Positions 21,136-30,011 of a DNA stretch of 64,000 nucleotides are shown piece after piece. Under the pieces are notes generated by a model that had not been told where the DNA came from, ran no database searches, and saw only the letters and a list, made by a program, of their open reading frames with translations. Both the position numbers and the translations under genes were made by a program. The stretch covers positions 20,586 through 84,585 of the forward strand of contig CAZXEU010000213.1 in the NCBI GenBank assembly GCA_964639665.1. Direction: 5' to 3'. Each line of letters begins with the position of its first letter. Position 1 is the stretch's first letter. Source of the DNA: CAZXEU01 sp964639665 (lineage in GTDB: Bacteria; Bacteroidota; Rhodothermia; Rhodothermales; Bin80).

Positions 21136-22251
21136 ATGACCGACATGCAAAGGATGCTTCAGGCATCCGCACGGTTCAGGAAAAGCGGTGACGCGTATTC
21201 GGTTGCCACGGTGGTTCGCGTGGGTGGCTCGACATACCGCAGGCCCGGCGCACGCATGCTTGTAGGTCCGGCCACAAGCCACATGGGCATGATCAGTGGC
21301 GGCTGTCTGGAGGCAGAAGTGGCTATTCGGGCCGGCAAGATCCTCGAGCGCGGCCACGTGGAAGTTGCCTCCTTCGACATGATGGACGACGATGAGATAT
21401 CGGGATTCGGTACGGGATGCAACGGAACCGTTGACGTACTCATAGAGCCCTTTCCTGGCCGGCAACGGATCGACCCCCTGGAAATAGCCGGACGGTGCCA
21501 CGAAAACCGCCGGCGGTGTGTGGTGGTGCACATAATTGGCGGAGACCATGCACTGCTTGGTCACAGGCTGGTGTGCTGGGAAGACGGCCAGGTCGAAGGC
21601 GACGCTGACGCTGTGCCTGTCACAAGTGACGAGGCCTTGCGCGTGCTGGAGTACGGCAGACATGTTATTCAGCAGTCGGGATCCCTTGAGCTGCTGTTTG
21701 AGGTAATCCTGCCGACTGTCCGCGTACTGCTCTTGGGCACCGGCCACGACGTAGCTCCTGTGGCCCGTGCGGCCGAAGCCCTGGGCTGGGATGTGATAGT
21801 AATTGGCCCCAAGCCCGTTGCCGACCCCGCCCAAGCCTTTCCAGGCGCCAGCGCATACGCCTTTGTAATGCACCCCGATCAGCTGTTGCAGCATGTAAGT
21901 CCGGACGCGCGCTGCGCAGCCGTCGTAATGAATCACAATTATAAGCGCGACAAGGCGTTGACGCAGGCGCTGCTGACGAGCGATGTGCCCTATATCGGGC
22001 TCCTTGGTCCCCGCGACAGGGCTGCCAGGCTGGTGGATGAGCTTAGATCCTGCGAGGGCGCCCTGCCTGCCGTGCAGGAACGACGTCTGTTTGGACCGGT
22101 TGGGCTTGACATCGGTGCCGAGACACCGGAGGAAATCGCGCATGCCATCGTAGCAGAAATCCAGGCTGTCATACACGATCGCACCGGCGGCATGCTTCGC
22201 GACAGGACCCGCAGCATCCACGAGCCGATGTGCGAGGTCGTCGTGCCCTAG
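21136..22251 (+). CDS. XdhC/CoxI-family Mo-hydroxylase maturation protein
   Basis: XdhC-type proteins bind the molybdenum cofactor, promote its sulfuration and hand it to xanthine-dehydrogenase family enzymes. The N-terminal XdhC/CoxI domain (residues ~10-80) has [11 protein letters not shown] and [15 protein letters not shown]. The C-terminal Rossmann domain has [20 protein letters not shown] and [18 protein letters not shown]. The ATG at 21136 (MTDMQRML) matches the family; the frame extends to 20980 without similarity. It is divergent from coxS, and its last 4 bases overlap the end of pyrB. Confidence 0.92.
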   Translation: MTDMQRMLQASARFRKSGDAYSVATVVRVGGSTYRRPGARMLVGPATSHMGMISGGCLEAEVAIRAGKILERGHVEVASFDMMDDDEISGFGTGCNGTVDVLIEPFPGRQRIDPLEIAGRCHENRRRCVVVHIIGGDHALLGHRLVCWEDGQVEGDADAVPVTSDEALRVLEYGRHVIQQSGSLELLFEVILPTVRVLLLGTGHDVAPVARAAEALGWDVIVIGPKPVADPAQAFPGASAYAFVMHPDQLLQHVSPDARCAAVVMNHNYKRDKALTQALLTSDVPYIGLLGPRDRAARLVDELRSCEGALPAVQERRLFGPVGLDIGAETPEEIAHAIVAEIQAVIHDRTGGMLRDRTRSIHEPMCEVVVP

Positions 22252-23198
22252 GACCGGGACAGGGAGGCCAGGAGATACAATACGGCCATGCGCACCGCCA
22301 CGCCGTTGGTAACCTGGTCAAGGATGATGGACCGCTCGTGATCCACTACCTCGGATGCCAGCTCCACGCCCCGGTTTACCGGCCCGGGATGCATCACCAG
22401 CAGGTCTGGAAATCGCTCCATATGCTGTTGTTTGATGCCGTAGCCCGCGTGATATTCGCGCACACTCGGCACAAGGCTGGAGGCCTGACGCTCGAACTGC
22501 ATCCGCAAGGCCATGGCTACGCTGCACCCTTCTAGTGCTTCGTCAAGCCGGCACGTTACGCGTACTCCAAGGTCTTCCATGCCAACGGGTAGCAGCGTCC
22601 TGGGAGCGCACACCGTGACGGACGCGCCCATCGTGCGCAGGCCGCAAATATTCGACCGCGCAACCCGGCTGTGCGCAATGTCACCGACGATGGCTACGTC
22701 CAGTCCTTCAAAGGACGCGTGATGTTCGGAAATCGTCAGCAAGTCCAGCAGTGCCTGGGTCGGATGCTCGTGAGCTCCGTCTCCGGCATTGATGATCTGG
22801 GCGTCAACGCAGCGCGTCAGGAAATGGGCGGCGCCTGGCGAGTGGTGCCGTACTACGGCCATGTCCACTTTCATGGCCTCGAGGTTTTTCGCCGTGTCCT
22901 TTAGCGTTTCTCCTTTAACCACCGATGATCCCGTGGAAGAAAGGTTGACCGTATCCGCGGAAAGGCGTTTTTCTGCGAGCTCGAACGAAATCCGCGTGCG
23001 GGTGGACGGTTCGAAGAACAGGTTGACGACGGTCACGCCCCTGAGCGTCGGTACCCGGGGTATGGGTCGCTCCAGCACCTCCCTGAACTCCCGGGCAGTA
23101 TCGAGTATCAATTGTATTTCCTGGGCGCTGACCCCTTCCAGCCCCAGCAAATGACGGGAATTCAAGGACTGAATTGGTGCCGGCCGTGGATGTGCCAT
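22248..23198 (-). CDS. pyrB: Aspartate carbamoyltransferase catalytic chain
   Basis: PyrB condenses carbamoyl phosphate with aspartate, the committed step of pyrimidine synthesis. The carbamoyl-phosphate motif [19 protein letters not shown] (residues ~55-75), the HPTQALLDL motif (~140) and the C-terminal [12 protein letters not shown] are present. The length of 316 residues is normal. The start codon shares one base with the pyrR stop (TGATG), a sign of translational coupling. No pyrI is present, so the enzyme is probably of the unregulated or PyrR-controlled class. The product ends in convergent 4-base overlap with the XdhC gene. Confidence 0.97.
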   Translation of the reverse strand: MAHPRPAPIQSLNSRHLLGLEGVSAQEIQLILDTAREFREVLERPIPRVPTLRGVTVVNLFFEPSTRTRISFELAEKRLSADTVNLSSTGSSVVKGETLKDTAKNLEAMKVDMAVVRHHSPGAAHFLTRCVDAQIINAGDGAHEHPTQALLDLLTISEHHASFEGLDVAIVGDIAHSRVARSNICGLRTMGASVTVCAPRTLLPVGMEDLGVRVTCRLDEALEGCSVAMALRMQFERQASSLVPSVREYHAGYGIKQQHMERFPDLLVMHPGPVNRGVELASEVVDHERSIILDQVTNGVAVRMAVLYLLASLSRS

Positions 23199-23803
23199 CA
23201 GGACTGCCCGGAATGCAGGGTTTCGTTTTCGGATCCGCGTGCCTCCGGCGGGCTCTGCACGAGCCAGATGCCATCAATGCCATCGTATTCCTGCACCCGC
23301 ACGCGGACCTCCTCGCCCGGGATGGTCGGAACGTCTCGCCCGACGATATCCGCTCTTATGGGCAATTCGTGCCATCCGCGATCCACGACGATCAACAGCC
23401 TGATAGACGCCGGTCTGCCCATGTCCATCAGCGCATCCATGGCCGCTCTGGCCGTTCTGCCCGTATAGAGGACATCATCAATCAGCACCAGGTGCCGGTC
23501 AGTTACATCAAAAGGGATACGGGTGGCGCGCATGGAAGTCGTCCGCCCACGGCTGTGAAAATCGTCCCTGTACATGGTCACATCAAGGATGCCGAGTGGC
23601 AATTCGATGCCTTCAAACTGCAGGATCTTCTCCTGCAGTCGCCGCGCCAGGTAGACGCCTCGCGTCTGCATGCCGATCAGTGCGGTGCGGGCGGCGGCCT
23701 CTAAATCCATCTGTTCCGCGATTTGCCGCGCCATGCGGGCCAGCATGCGATCCAGATCGCCACTGTCCATGAGCTGAGCCTTGACCAGGTCCCGCGAATC
23801 CAT
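23198..23803 (-). CDS. pyrR: Bifunctional PyrR: pyr operon regulator / uracil phosphoribosyltransferase
   Basis: PyrR belongs to the type I phosphoribosyltransferase fold; it can attenuate pyr mRNA when bound to UMP and converts uracil plus PRPP to UMP. The PRPP loop [20 protein letters not shown] (residues ~105-125), the N-terminal [14 protein letters not shown] and the YRDDFHSRG segment match PyrR rather than Upp or PyrE. The gene is directly translationally coupled to pyrB. The start at 23803 is likely but an internal ATG at 23770 ([10 protein letters not shown]) is equally credible. I could not recognise a PyrR attenuator hairpin set in the 113 bases in front. Confidence 0.93.
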   Translation of the reverse strand: MDSRDLVKAQLMDSGDLDRMLARMARQIAEQMDLEAAARTALIGMQTRGVYLARRLQEKILQFEGIELPLGILDVTMYRDDFHSRGRTTSMRATRIPFDVTDRHLVLIDDVLYTGRTARAAMDALMDMGRPASIRLLIVVDRGWHELPIRADIVGRDVPTIPGEEVRVRVQEYDGIDGIWLVQSPPEARGSENETLHSGQS

Positions 23804-23916
23804 GCGGCCAAATTACCCATTTTGCGCGCGGTATGCGTATGGGCCGCTTTGCGCAACAGCCGGAACCCAGCGCCCGGGCCCCGTAGAACCCGGCATTCGT
23901 CGCTCAACTAAAACTC

Positions 23917-24852
23917 ATGCCCCGCGTCCAGGACAGCGCACTCAGGTATCTTGACCCGCACGTTATTTCGCGGCTCAAGACCATGGACCTTAGGGCCCGG
24001 CTTGCCGTGGAGGGATTCATTACGGGATTGCACCGAAGTCCGTACCACGGCTTCTCCGTGGAATTTGCCGAACACCGCCCTTACAACCCCGGCGACGAAC
24101 TTCGCCACGTGGACTGGAAGGTGTTTGGCAAGACAGACCGCCACTACGTGAAGCAGTATGAGGAGGAGACCAACCTGAGGCACTACGTGGTTCTTGACAC
24201 TTCCCCTTCCATGCGCTACCGGCGCACCGGCAGCCTTTCCAAGCTGGCTTACGGCGCATACCTGGCTGCGGCCTTGCATTACCTCATGGTCCGGCAGCGC
24301 GATGCCACGGGACTCATCGGGTTCGACGAATCAGTGCACACGCTGCTCAGGCCCAGATGTACGGCCAGCTATCTGCGGCGAATTCTTGTCGAGCTCGAAC
24401 GCTTTACGGCATTGCCCTCTGCAGGCAAGCGGACGCACGCCTCGGCCGCCCTGCATGAAGTGGCAGAGAGGATCCACCGCCGCTCCTTTGTGGTCGTGAT
24501 CACGGATCTGATGGAGAATGTCGGCGCCGCCGAAGATCTTGTGCGGGCGCTGCGCCACCTCCGCCACAGGGGGCACGAAGTACTCGTTTTTCGCATTCTC
24601 GAAGGCGATACCGAAATCAACTTCAATTTCGAGAACGTACCAATGGTGTTTCGTGACATGGAAACGGGGGAAGAGATGTCGCTGCATCCCGCGCAGCTCC
24701 GAAAAGCCTTCATTCGCACCGCACAGGAATTCAGTGCCCGATTCCGGCGCCGGTGCCTGGAGCAGAATGTGGAATTTGTGGAACTTGATACTGCGAAATC
24801 GTACGGCACGGCCCTGCTTTCCTACCTGAACAAGCGGCGGAAACTCAAGTAG
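23917..24852 (+). CDS. DUF58 family protein (MoxR-associated, VWA-like)
   Basis: DUF58 proteins are VWA-like partners of MoxR ATPases. The signature region HGFSVEFAEHRPYNPGDELRHVDWKVFGKTDR is present near residues 45-75 (key pattern RxYxPGDxxRxIDWK), followed by a MIDAS-like strand HYVVLDTSPSMR and FVVVITDLMENV. The length of 311 residues is usual for the short, soluble class. A MoxR gene normally lies directly upstream; here there is none, so any ATPase partner must be elsewhere. The next gene, an M20 amidohydrolase, begins 65 bases on. Confidence 0.92.
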   Translation: MPRVQDSALRYLDPHVISRLKTMDLRARLAVEGFITGLHRSPYHGFSVEFAEHRPYNPGDELRHVDWKVFGKTDRHYVKQYEEETNLRHYVVLDTSPSMRYRRTGSLSKLAYGAYLAAALHYLMVRQRDATGLIGFDESVHTLLRPRCTASYLRRILVELERFTALPSAGKRTHASAALHEVAERIHRRSFVVVITDLMENVGAAEDLVRALRHLRHRGHEVLVFRILEGDTEINFNFENVPMVFRDMETGEEMSLHPAQLRKAFIRTAQEFSARFRRRCLEQNVEFVELDTAKSYGTALLSYLNKRRKLK

Positions 24853-24917
24853 GCCCGATGTGCGAACCGCAAGAACGCGGGACCGATCGACGCCTGTGAA
24901 CAATAACTCACGGCTCC

Positions 24918-26087
24918 ATGCTTGACCGCATCAAGGCTGCAGCTGACGACGTTTTCCCCGAGATTGTGCGGCTGCGCCGGACCATCCACCGGAATCCGGA
25001 ACTCGCCTACGAGGAGCATGAAACCGCGCGCCTTGTGCGCGATACGCTGGTGCCCCTGGGTCTCTCCTTGCAAAGCGGCATCGCTGGAACCGGCATCGCG
25101 GCAACGCTGGAAGGGCAGTTGCCTGGCCCCTGTGTACTGCTGCGTGCCGACATGGACGCACTGCCGATTGCGGAAGAGACCGGCCTCGATTTTGATTCGC
25201 AAAGTCCTGGTCGGATGCATGCGTGCGGACACGACATGCACACGTCTTCGCTCCTCGGAACGGCCATGGTCCTGGCCGGTCTACGGCATGGGCTACCCGG
25301 CAGCGTGCGGTTCATATTTCAGCCTAGCGAAGAGCGTCTACCCAGTGGGGCCCAGGCGATGATCCGGGCCGGCGTGCTGGATCACGGGCAGGCTGCCGCG
25401 TTCGGGCAGCATGTCTTCCCCGCCCTCCCTGCGGGTACGATCGGCATTCGTCCAGGCCTGTTCATGGCATCCGCCGACGAGGTCCGGATCACTGTCCGGG
25501 GCAGGGGCGGACATGCGGCCGAGCCCCATTTGCTCCAGTCCGACGTGATGCTGGCAGCCTGCCATACGGTGGTAGCGCTGCAGGGAGTCATCAGTCGCCA
25601 TTGTCCTCCCGACGTGCCGAGTCTGCTTTCATTTGGAAACATGACGGCAGACGGCGCCACGAACATTCTTCCAAACGCGGTGCATATAGAGGGCACGTTC
25701 CGCGCGATGCAGGAAGAATGGAGATTTCGCGCGCACGATCTCATAAGCAGCATTGCTGCTGATGCGGCACGAACGTTCGGCGCCGAGGCTGCGGTCGACA
25801 TCGCCACGGGGCCACCGGCCGTATTTAATGATCCCGGAGAGGCAAGGCTCGTTCGCGAGGCGGCCGAGGATTACGTTGGGCGCGGCAACACCCGGGAGGC
25901 AGAGCTCTGGTTCGGAGGAGAGGACTTCGCCTACTTCCTCCAGGAGGTGCCCGGCGCCTTCTATCAAATGGGGGTCGGCTGTCCGCATGCGCTACACACG
26001 CCGCGCTTTACCATTGACGAGGAGGCCTTGCGCGTCTCCACCGGCTTTATGGCGTACCTCGCCTGGAAGCGGCTCACGAGCCATTAG
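24918..26087 (+). CDS. M20 family metallo-amidohydrolase (N-acyl-amino-acid or hippurate type)
   Basis: The family hydrolyses N-acyl amino acids (hippurate, N-acetyl-diaminopimelate, IAA-amino acids) using two metals. The N-terminal RRTIHRNPELAYEEHETA (residues ~15-33), metal motif LRADMDALPI, HACGHDMHTSSLLGTA (~95-110), the Glu of PSEERLPSGA and the dimerisation domain GRGGHAAEPH are all in place; the C-terminal metal ligand is in ALHTPRFTIDEEAL. At 389 residues the length is standard and there is no signal peptide, so it is cytosolic. The exact substrate cannot be read from motifs. Confidence 0.93.
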   Translation: MLDRIKAAADDVFPEIVRLRRTIHRNPELAYEEHETARLVRDTLVPLGLSLQSGIAGTGIAATLEGQLPGPCVLLRADMDALPIAEETGLDFDSQSPGRMHACGHDMHTSSLLGTAMVLAGLRHGLPGSVRFIFQPSEERLPSGAQAMIRAGVLDHGQAAAFGQHVFPALPAGTIGIRPGLFMASADEVRITVRGRGGHAAEPHLLQSDVMLAACHTVVALQGVISRHCPPDVPSLLSFGNMTADGATNILPNAVHIEGTFRAMQEEWRFRAHDLISSIAADAARTFGAEAAVDIATGPPAVFNDPGEARLVREAAEDYVGRGNTREAELWFGGEDFAYFLQEVPGAFYQMGVGCPHALHTPRFTIDEEALRVSTGFMAYLAWKRLTSH

Positions 26088-26281
26088 CGGCTATTGCAGG
26101 CGTCCGGCATCCAAATCAGGCTCTGTGCCGGGAGCCTGTACCCGCCTAAGCTCGGATAATGCGCGCAGACGCGGCGCATCTTGTCCACCTGTTAGTGGCT
26201 CCGAGCCCGGTAACATGCCCGCAACCGATTCAGAATGCGCGCCTTCGTACTACGCGCGTTGAATCTTTTGTCGTATTTTCT

Positions 26282-26340
26282 CAGGTTGATGATCTACCCG
26301 TATGCTGGGTCGCGAAACAGCTGCGACCAACTGTAACCTG
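26282..26340 (+). promoter_or_regulatory. Nested inverted repeats just upstream of the first SpoIIE-type gene
   Basis: An outer pair CAGGTT (26282-26287) and AACCTG (26335-26340) encloses an inner hairpin GGTCGC (26308-26313) / GCGACC (26323-26328) with a 9-base loop. The element ends 14 bases before the ATG at 26355. As RNA it could hide or expose the start region; as DNA the two symmetric pairs could be an operator. The rest of the gene-free stretch (26088-26281) shows nothing I can name. This is seen in the sequence; the role is a guess. Confidence 0.35.
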
Positions 26341-26354
26341 TATTGTTTGTGGTC

Positions 26355-28853
26355 ATGAAACGCCTTCGTCTTGCCCCGCGCGTATTCATTGCCACGTCTG
26401 CACTGCTGCTCTTTACGGTTCTAGTCACCTCCGTAACGCTGCTTTATCAGACGTCCACGGCGTTGCGCGACGAGGCGCAGCAGTATGCCGAGCAGCTCGC
26501 GGGGCTGCTTGCCTCCAATCTGGCGGACAAGGGCGAGATTTCGCTTGCCAACGTTTTTCGGACGATCGACGCAACGCTGAACGGTCCCATGGCGGCCCAG
26601 GGCCATATAGCCGCATACTTCGTTGCGGCGGCTGCCGAGGCCGGATATGACACGACACGGGTTGTAGACATCCTTACAACCATGATTGACGAAACCGTCC
26701 TTGATGAATTCTGGATTACGGATGAGGAAGCATACGCCTACCTGACCAATGTCCGCTATGCCACGGGGCCCGATGCCGGAGAGTTGTGGTATTTCGCCTT
26801 TAGCCCCGATCCCGCGGTACAGCCACAGGCTTCGAAATTCTATTCGCTGCTGCATACGCCTACCGACAGTGCCGCCGTCATCACCCAGCCTGCCCAAGTC
26901 CGGGAAATCGATGGCAGAACGTTCAAGTACGTCGGAGTCGGCGGCGTGGACCACCACCGAATTGTCCAGGTCGGAAACGAGCTGGAAGCCGGAGAGCAGG
27001 AGATCCTCCGACGAATCTCTTCCGAGGGGCGCGCTGATGTCTCGCTGATTATAGAGGGTATCCTGGGCCAGCAGTTGGCAACCGAGGGCCTGATGCTGGA
27101 TCATTTCATCCGGGCCGCCGAGGACGCAAGCTGGAGCGCAAGCCGGATTGACGAGGCGCTTGCCCGGCTTGTTGCCATCTCGGATATGGGAGAGATCCGG
27201 ATTACGGACGCACGTGGGGCGGGCCTGTACTCGAGCCTGGATCCCGGGGATTCGCTGCGTGCCACGCTGGCCCACGCGGCAGAGCTGGATTCCGTGCTGG
27301 ATGGTACCCTTAATCTGATCGAGCATGGCACCGCCATGCATGAAAGGGGCACCGTGATGTACAAGTATGTCACTTCTGCGCGCCCCGGCAGCGGCAGAAT
27401 CATCCAGATTGGTATTCCGATCGAAAGCAGCTCGGGCAATCTGCTTTATAGCGTATACCAAGAAGAAGCGAGGGTAGCCGTCGAAAACGGCTTGCCACGC
27501 GGCCTGTGGATCTACAACCAGTCCCTGGAACTGGCCGCTTTTGCCAGCTACCAGGCCGAATCGGGTGAGGAGGAGTCGGCTCTCGGTCGGGACATCCCCG
27601 AATCCGTCATGCCTCTGCTCGACCAAGCGATGCAGGAGGAGCACGTGGTAAGCGCTGCCAGACTTGCGTTGCGGTCTCCGCAGGAGCGCGGCATTTGGGC
27701 CGCGTCACCGATAATCAACGTGGGAGAAATACTAATCGGGGGCATGGTCTTCTTCGTCAATCTCGATGCCATCGCAGAGACCGTAAGGGCCGAGGCGCGC
27801 AGAACGGCCATGATTGCCCTCTTTTTGCTCAGCCTCACCGCCATTGCCACATTCTTCGGTGCGCGCCTCCTGACGCGTCCGATTGAGGTGATAGCCGAAG
27901 CTGCGCGAGAAGTGGAAAGCGGTGAGCAACCCGATAGCGTCCTGATGGAGCCTGTTGCCAATAGAAGCGATGAAATTGGCAGTCTTGCCCGCGTCTTTCT
28001 GGACATGTCAGCCCAGGTGTTCAACCGCGAGGAGGTTCTGGAGACACTGGTATCCGAGCGCACGCAGGAATTGCAGACCTCAAACCATAAGCTTCGGCGG
28101 GCGCAGGAGGCCATCAATCAGGATCTCGAAATGGCCAAGATCGTGCAAGCCGCGCTGGTTCGCGAAGGCACCGTCCAGATCAAGGCGTTTTCTGCGTGCG
28201 CCAGAATGAATCCCGCCCAGCGCGTCGGCGGTGACTTCGTGGACTTTCTTGAGCCGGAAGAGGGCAAGCTGTTCGTGGCTATCGGAGATGTGTCCGGCAA
28301 AGGAGTAGCCGCAGCACTCTTTATGGCTGCCTCCCAGGCTGCCGTCAAGTTTGCCGTCGCCGAGCGCATCGAGACTATTTCAGCGATTGCCGACGAGGCA
28401 AACAGACGCCTGTGCAGCCAGAACCCCATGGGGCTTTTTGTAACTACGTTCCTCGCCATGGTCAACCTCAAGAATGGCACCATAGATTATGTCAGCGCAG
28501 GACATGAGCCGCCGTATATTCTGGGGTCGAACGGGTTAAGAAAGACGCTTCCGCCAACCGGCGGACTGGCAATGGGCTTAATGGAGGACTTTCCTTATTC
28601 TAGTGGCACAACCGTACTGCAACCGGGAGAGACGCTTTTCCTGTATACCGATGGTCTCACGGACATGGTCAACATCGAGGGAGAGATTTTTGGACGGGAG
28701 CGTCTCGAAGAGACCATCGACGGGACCGGCGGACATTCTCCCGAAGAGATCGTAAATCAGGTCTGGACCACGATCGGCAGCTTTGCGACCGGCGCCCCGG
28801 CGGCGGATGACATGACCTGCCTCGTATTGCACCGGAAGAACGACATTGCTTAA
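26355..28853 (+). CDS. SpoIIE/RsbU-type PP2C phosphatase with extracytoplasmic sensor and HAMP domain
   Basis: This is the input phosphatase of a partner-switching module: it should dephosphorylate a STAS anti-anti-sigma/anti-kinase protein in response to an outside signal. Order: TM1 (residues ~7-30, VFIATSALLLFTVLVTSVTL), a ~450-residue extracytoplasmic sensor probably of Cache type, TM2 (~482-505), HAMP (~505-560, RLLTRPIEVIAEAAREVES), a coiled coil, then the PP2C-SpoIIE domain (~610-830) with GGDFVDFLEP, IGDVSGKGVAAALFMAA, FLYTDGLTDM and ADDMTCLVL. The metal-binding aspartates are intact. The ATG at 26355 starts the TM segment. The kinase gene starts 2 bases after its stop. Confidence 0.93.
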   Translation: MKRLRLAPRVFIATSALLLFTVLVTSVTLLYQTSTALRDEAQQYAEQLAGLLASNLADKGEISLANVFRTIDATLNGPMAAQGHIAAYFVAAAAEAGYDTTRVVDILTTMIDETVLDEFWITDEEAYAYLTNVRYATGPDAGELWYFAFSPDPAVQPQASKFYSLLHTPTDSAAVITQPAQVREIDGRTFKYVGVGGVDHHRIVQVGNELEAGEQEILRRISSEGRADVSLIIEGILGQQLATEGLMLDHFIRAAEDASWSASRIDEALARLVAISDMGEIRITDARGAGLYSSLDPGDSLRATLAHAAELDSVLDGTLNLIEHGTAMHERGTVMYKYVTSARPGSGRIIQIGIPIESSSGNLLYSVYQEEARVAVENGLPRGLWIYNQSLELAAFASYQAESGEEESALGRDIPESVMPLLDQAMQEEHVVSAARLALRSPQERGIWAASPIINVGEILIGGMVFFVNLDAIAETVRAEARRTAMIALFLLSLTAIATFFGARLLTRPIEVIAEAAREVESGEQPDSVLMEPVANRSDEIGSLARVFLDMSAQVFNREEVLETLVSERTQELQTSNHKLRRAQEAINQDLEMAKIVQAALVREGTVQIKAFSACARMNPAQRVGGDFVDFLEPEEGKLFVAIGDVSGKGVAAALFMAASQAAVKFAVAERIETISAIADEANRRLCSQNPMGLFVTTFLAMVNLKNGTIDYVSAGHEPPYILGSNGLRKTLPPTGGLAMGLMEDFPYSSGTTVLQPGETLFLYTDGLTDMVNIEGEIFGRERLEETIDGTGGHSPEEIVNQVWTTIGSFATGAPAADDMTCLVLHRKNDIA

Positions 28854-28854
28854 T

Positions 28855-29286
28855 ATGGCTGACCGACTTGAGATATCCATTCAGGCGCGGCTTTCCGAAC
28901 TCCGCAATTTGGCTGAGATGGTGGAAACTTTCGGCGAAGCCCACGATCTTTCCATGAAGATGAACTTCATGATCAATCTCGCGCTTGAAGAGTTGATCAC
29001 GAACACTGTAATCCATGGCGAGTTCGGCGATATTGTGGAGCCCAAGATCGGCATTTGCCTGTATGTGGAGAAACAGTCCGTGGTGCTCGTAGTTGAGTCT
29101 GACGGTCAAGAATTCGATCCTACGCAGGAAACCAATCCTGATCTCACTTCAGAACTGGATGCCAGACCTATCGGAGGTTTGGGCCTGCACTTGATCAAGC
29201 AGCAAGCAGATCGGATTTCATATGCGTTCGTCAACAATCGGAACCGGCTCCAGTTGGAATACGATCTAGTCCCCGAAACCGCTTGA
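28855..29286 (+). CDS. RsbW/SpoIIAB-like HATPase serine kinase (anti-sigma-type)
   Basis: GHKL-fold serine kinases of this class phosphorylate STAS proteins and may also sequester a sigma factor or other target. The N-box ALEELITNTVIHG (residues ~42-54), the SDGQEFDP G1-type motif (~80) and the G2 box RPIGGLGLHLIKQQAD (~104-120) are intact, so ATP binding is expected. The product has 143 residues and starts at the ATG at 28855, 2 bases after the phosphatase stop. The STAS gene follows at 38 bases. No sigma factor is coded nearby. Confidence 0.92.
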   Translation: MADRLEISIQARLSELRNLAEMVETFGEAHDLSMKMNFMINLALEELITNTVIHGEFGDIVEPKIGICLYVEKQSVVLVVESDGQEFDPTQETNPDLTSELDARPIGGLGLHLIKQQADRISYAFVNNRNRLQLEYDLVPETA

Positions 29287-29312
29287 CGGTTCGGCTTCAC
29301 CCAAACTTTATC

Positions 29313-29319
29313 GGAGGTG
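29313..29319 (+). promoter_or_regulatory. Strong Shine-Dalgarno sequence fixing the start of the first STAS gene
   Basis: GGAGGTG lies 6 bases before the GTG at 29325. Most genes in this window lack such a site, so it is unusual here and argues for GTG 29325 rather than the longer open frame from 29283. Confidence 0.75.
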
Positions 29320-29324
29320 CATTA

Positions 29325-29663
29325 GTGGAAATTGAAGTCTTGGAAGAACGCGAAGGTACGGCGTTGGTCTTGCTGCCCATTGCGCGTCTAGATAGCTCCA
29401 ATGCCCGCTCGTTTGAGAACGTGATCATTGGTCATGTGGAGAACGGCGAGAATCAGATTGTCGTCGATTTCAGCCGGCTCGTGTTCATCAGCAGTTCCGG
29501 CATGCGGGTTCTGCTCATTACGGCCAAGAAGCTGCATGCCCGAAAAGGGAAGCTAATCCTCTGTTCGATGCAGGACAGTATCCGCGAGATATTCAGCATA
29601 AGTGGCTTTGACCAGATCATTCCGATTCGCAAATCGAGAAAGGGTGCGCTAAACGAGATGTAG
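29325..29663 (+). CDS. STAS-domain anti-sigma factor antagonist (RsbV/SpoIIAA-like)
   Basis: The 112-residue single-domain protein has the STAS core: strands ALVLLPIARLDSSNARSF and IVVDFSRLVFISSSGMRVLL. The Ser in ISSSGM at residue ~60 is the expected phosphorylation site of the neighbouring kinase, to be removed by the SpoIIE-type phosphatase. The start is a GTG with a strong Shine-Dalgarno site. It ends a phosphatase-kinase-STAS operon. Family: SpoIIAA/RsbV; the output partner is not visible. Confidence 0.93.
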   Translation: MEIEVLEEREGTALVLLPIARLDSSNARSFENVIIGHVENGENQIVVDFSRLVFISSSGMRVLLITAKKLHARKGKLILCSMQDSIREIFSISGFDQIIPIRKSRKGALNEM

Positions 29664-30011
29664 GGTCCTGCCTCCGGTACCCTGGGCGGACCGCCTGAAG
29701 TCCTGTGTGTGAAGGGTACACTCCTGCTGCCAAACCAGCGCCGTACTTGCTCGGCGTGGTGCCGTATCATGGAATCCGTGCTTGGCGGCGGCTCCGGCGA
29801 GCCGTGACTGTACGCGACCGGCCCGGCGTATGGATTGACTGGCCTTCCCGCGACGCAACGCCAAACGCCACCTAGGGCCAGATCGTACGCGCAGGAAATC
29901 GGTTACCGGACGCGCCAACGACTGACGCTCTACGCGCCTTCCCCGTCTGGTAGCAACCTCTAGCCGGCGGCTTTTCTGCAAGAAATGCCCTTAACAGCCG
30001 CGCTCAGTCCT
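29664..30011. other. 348-base gene-free stretch between convergent genes, with a strong GC hairpin
   Basis: This lies downstream of both the STAS gene and amt, so it should hold transcript ends. A hairpin CGGCTC-CGGC-GAGCCG is at 29789-29804; it is not followed by a T-run on either strand. AGGGT/ACCCT around 29663-29684 is a weaker pair. An Arg-rich 110-residue minus-strand frame (29649-29981) shows no family features and I do not call it. I found no match by eye to tmRNA, RNase P RNA, SRP RNA or tRNA. Confidence 0.4.

Noticed and set aside
26421..27644. 407-codon minus-strand frame
   Set aside because: Antisense to the sensor part of the SpoIIE-type phosphatase, which is part of an operon with intact motifs.
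29649..29981. 110-codon Arg-rich minus-strand frame
   Set aside because: Composition fits random GC-rich frame; overlaps the STAS stop and has no start signal or similarity.
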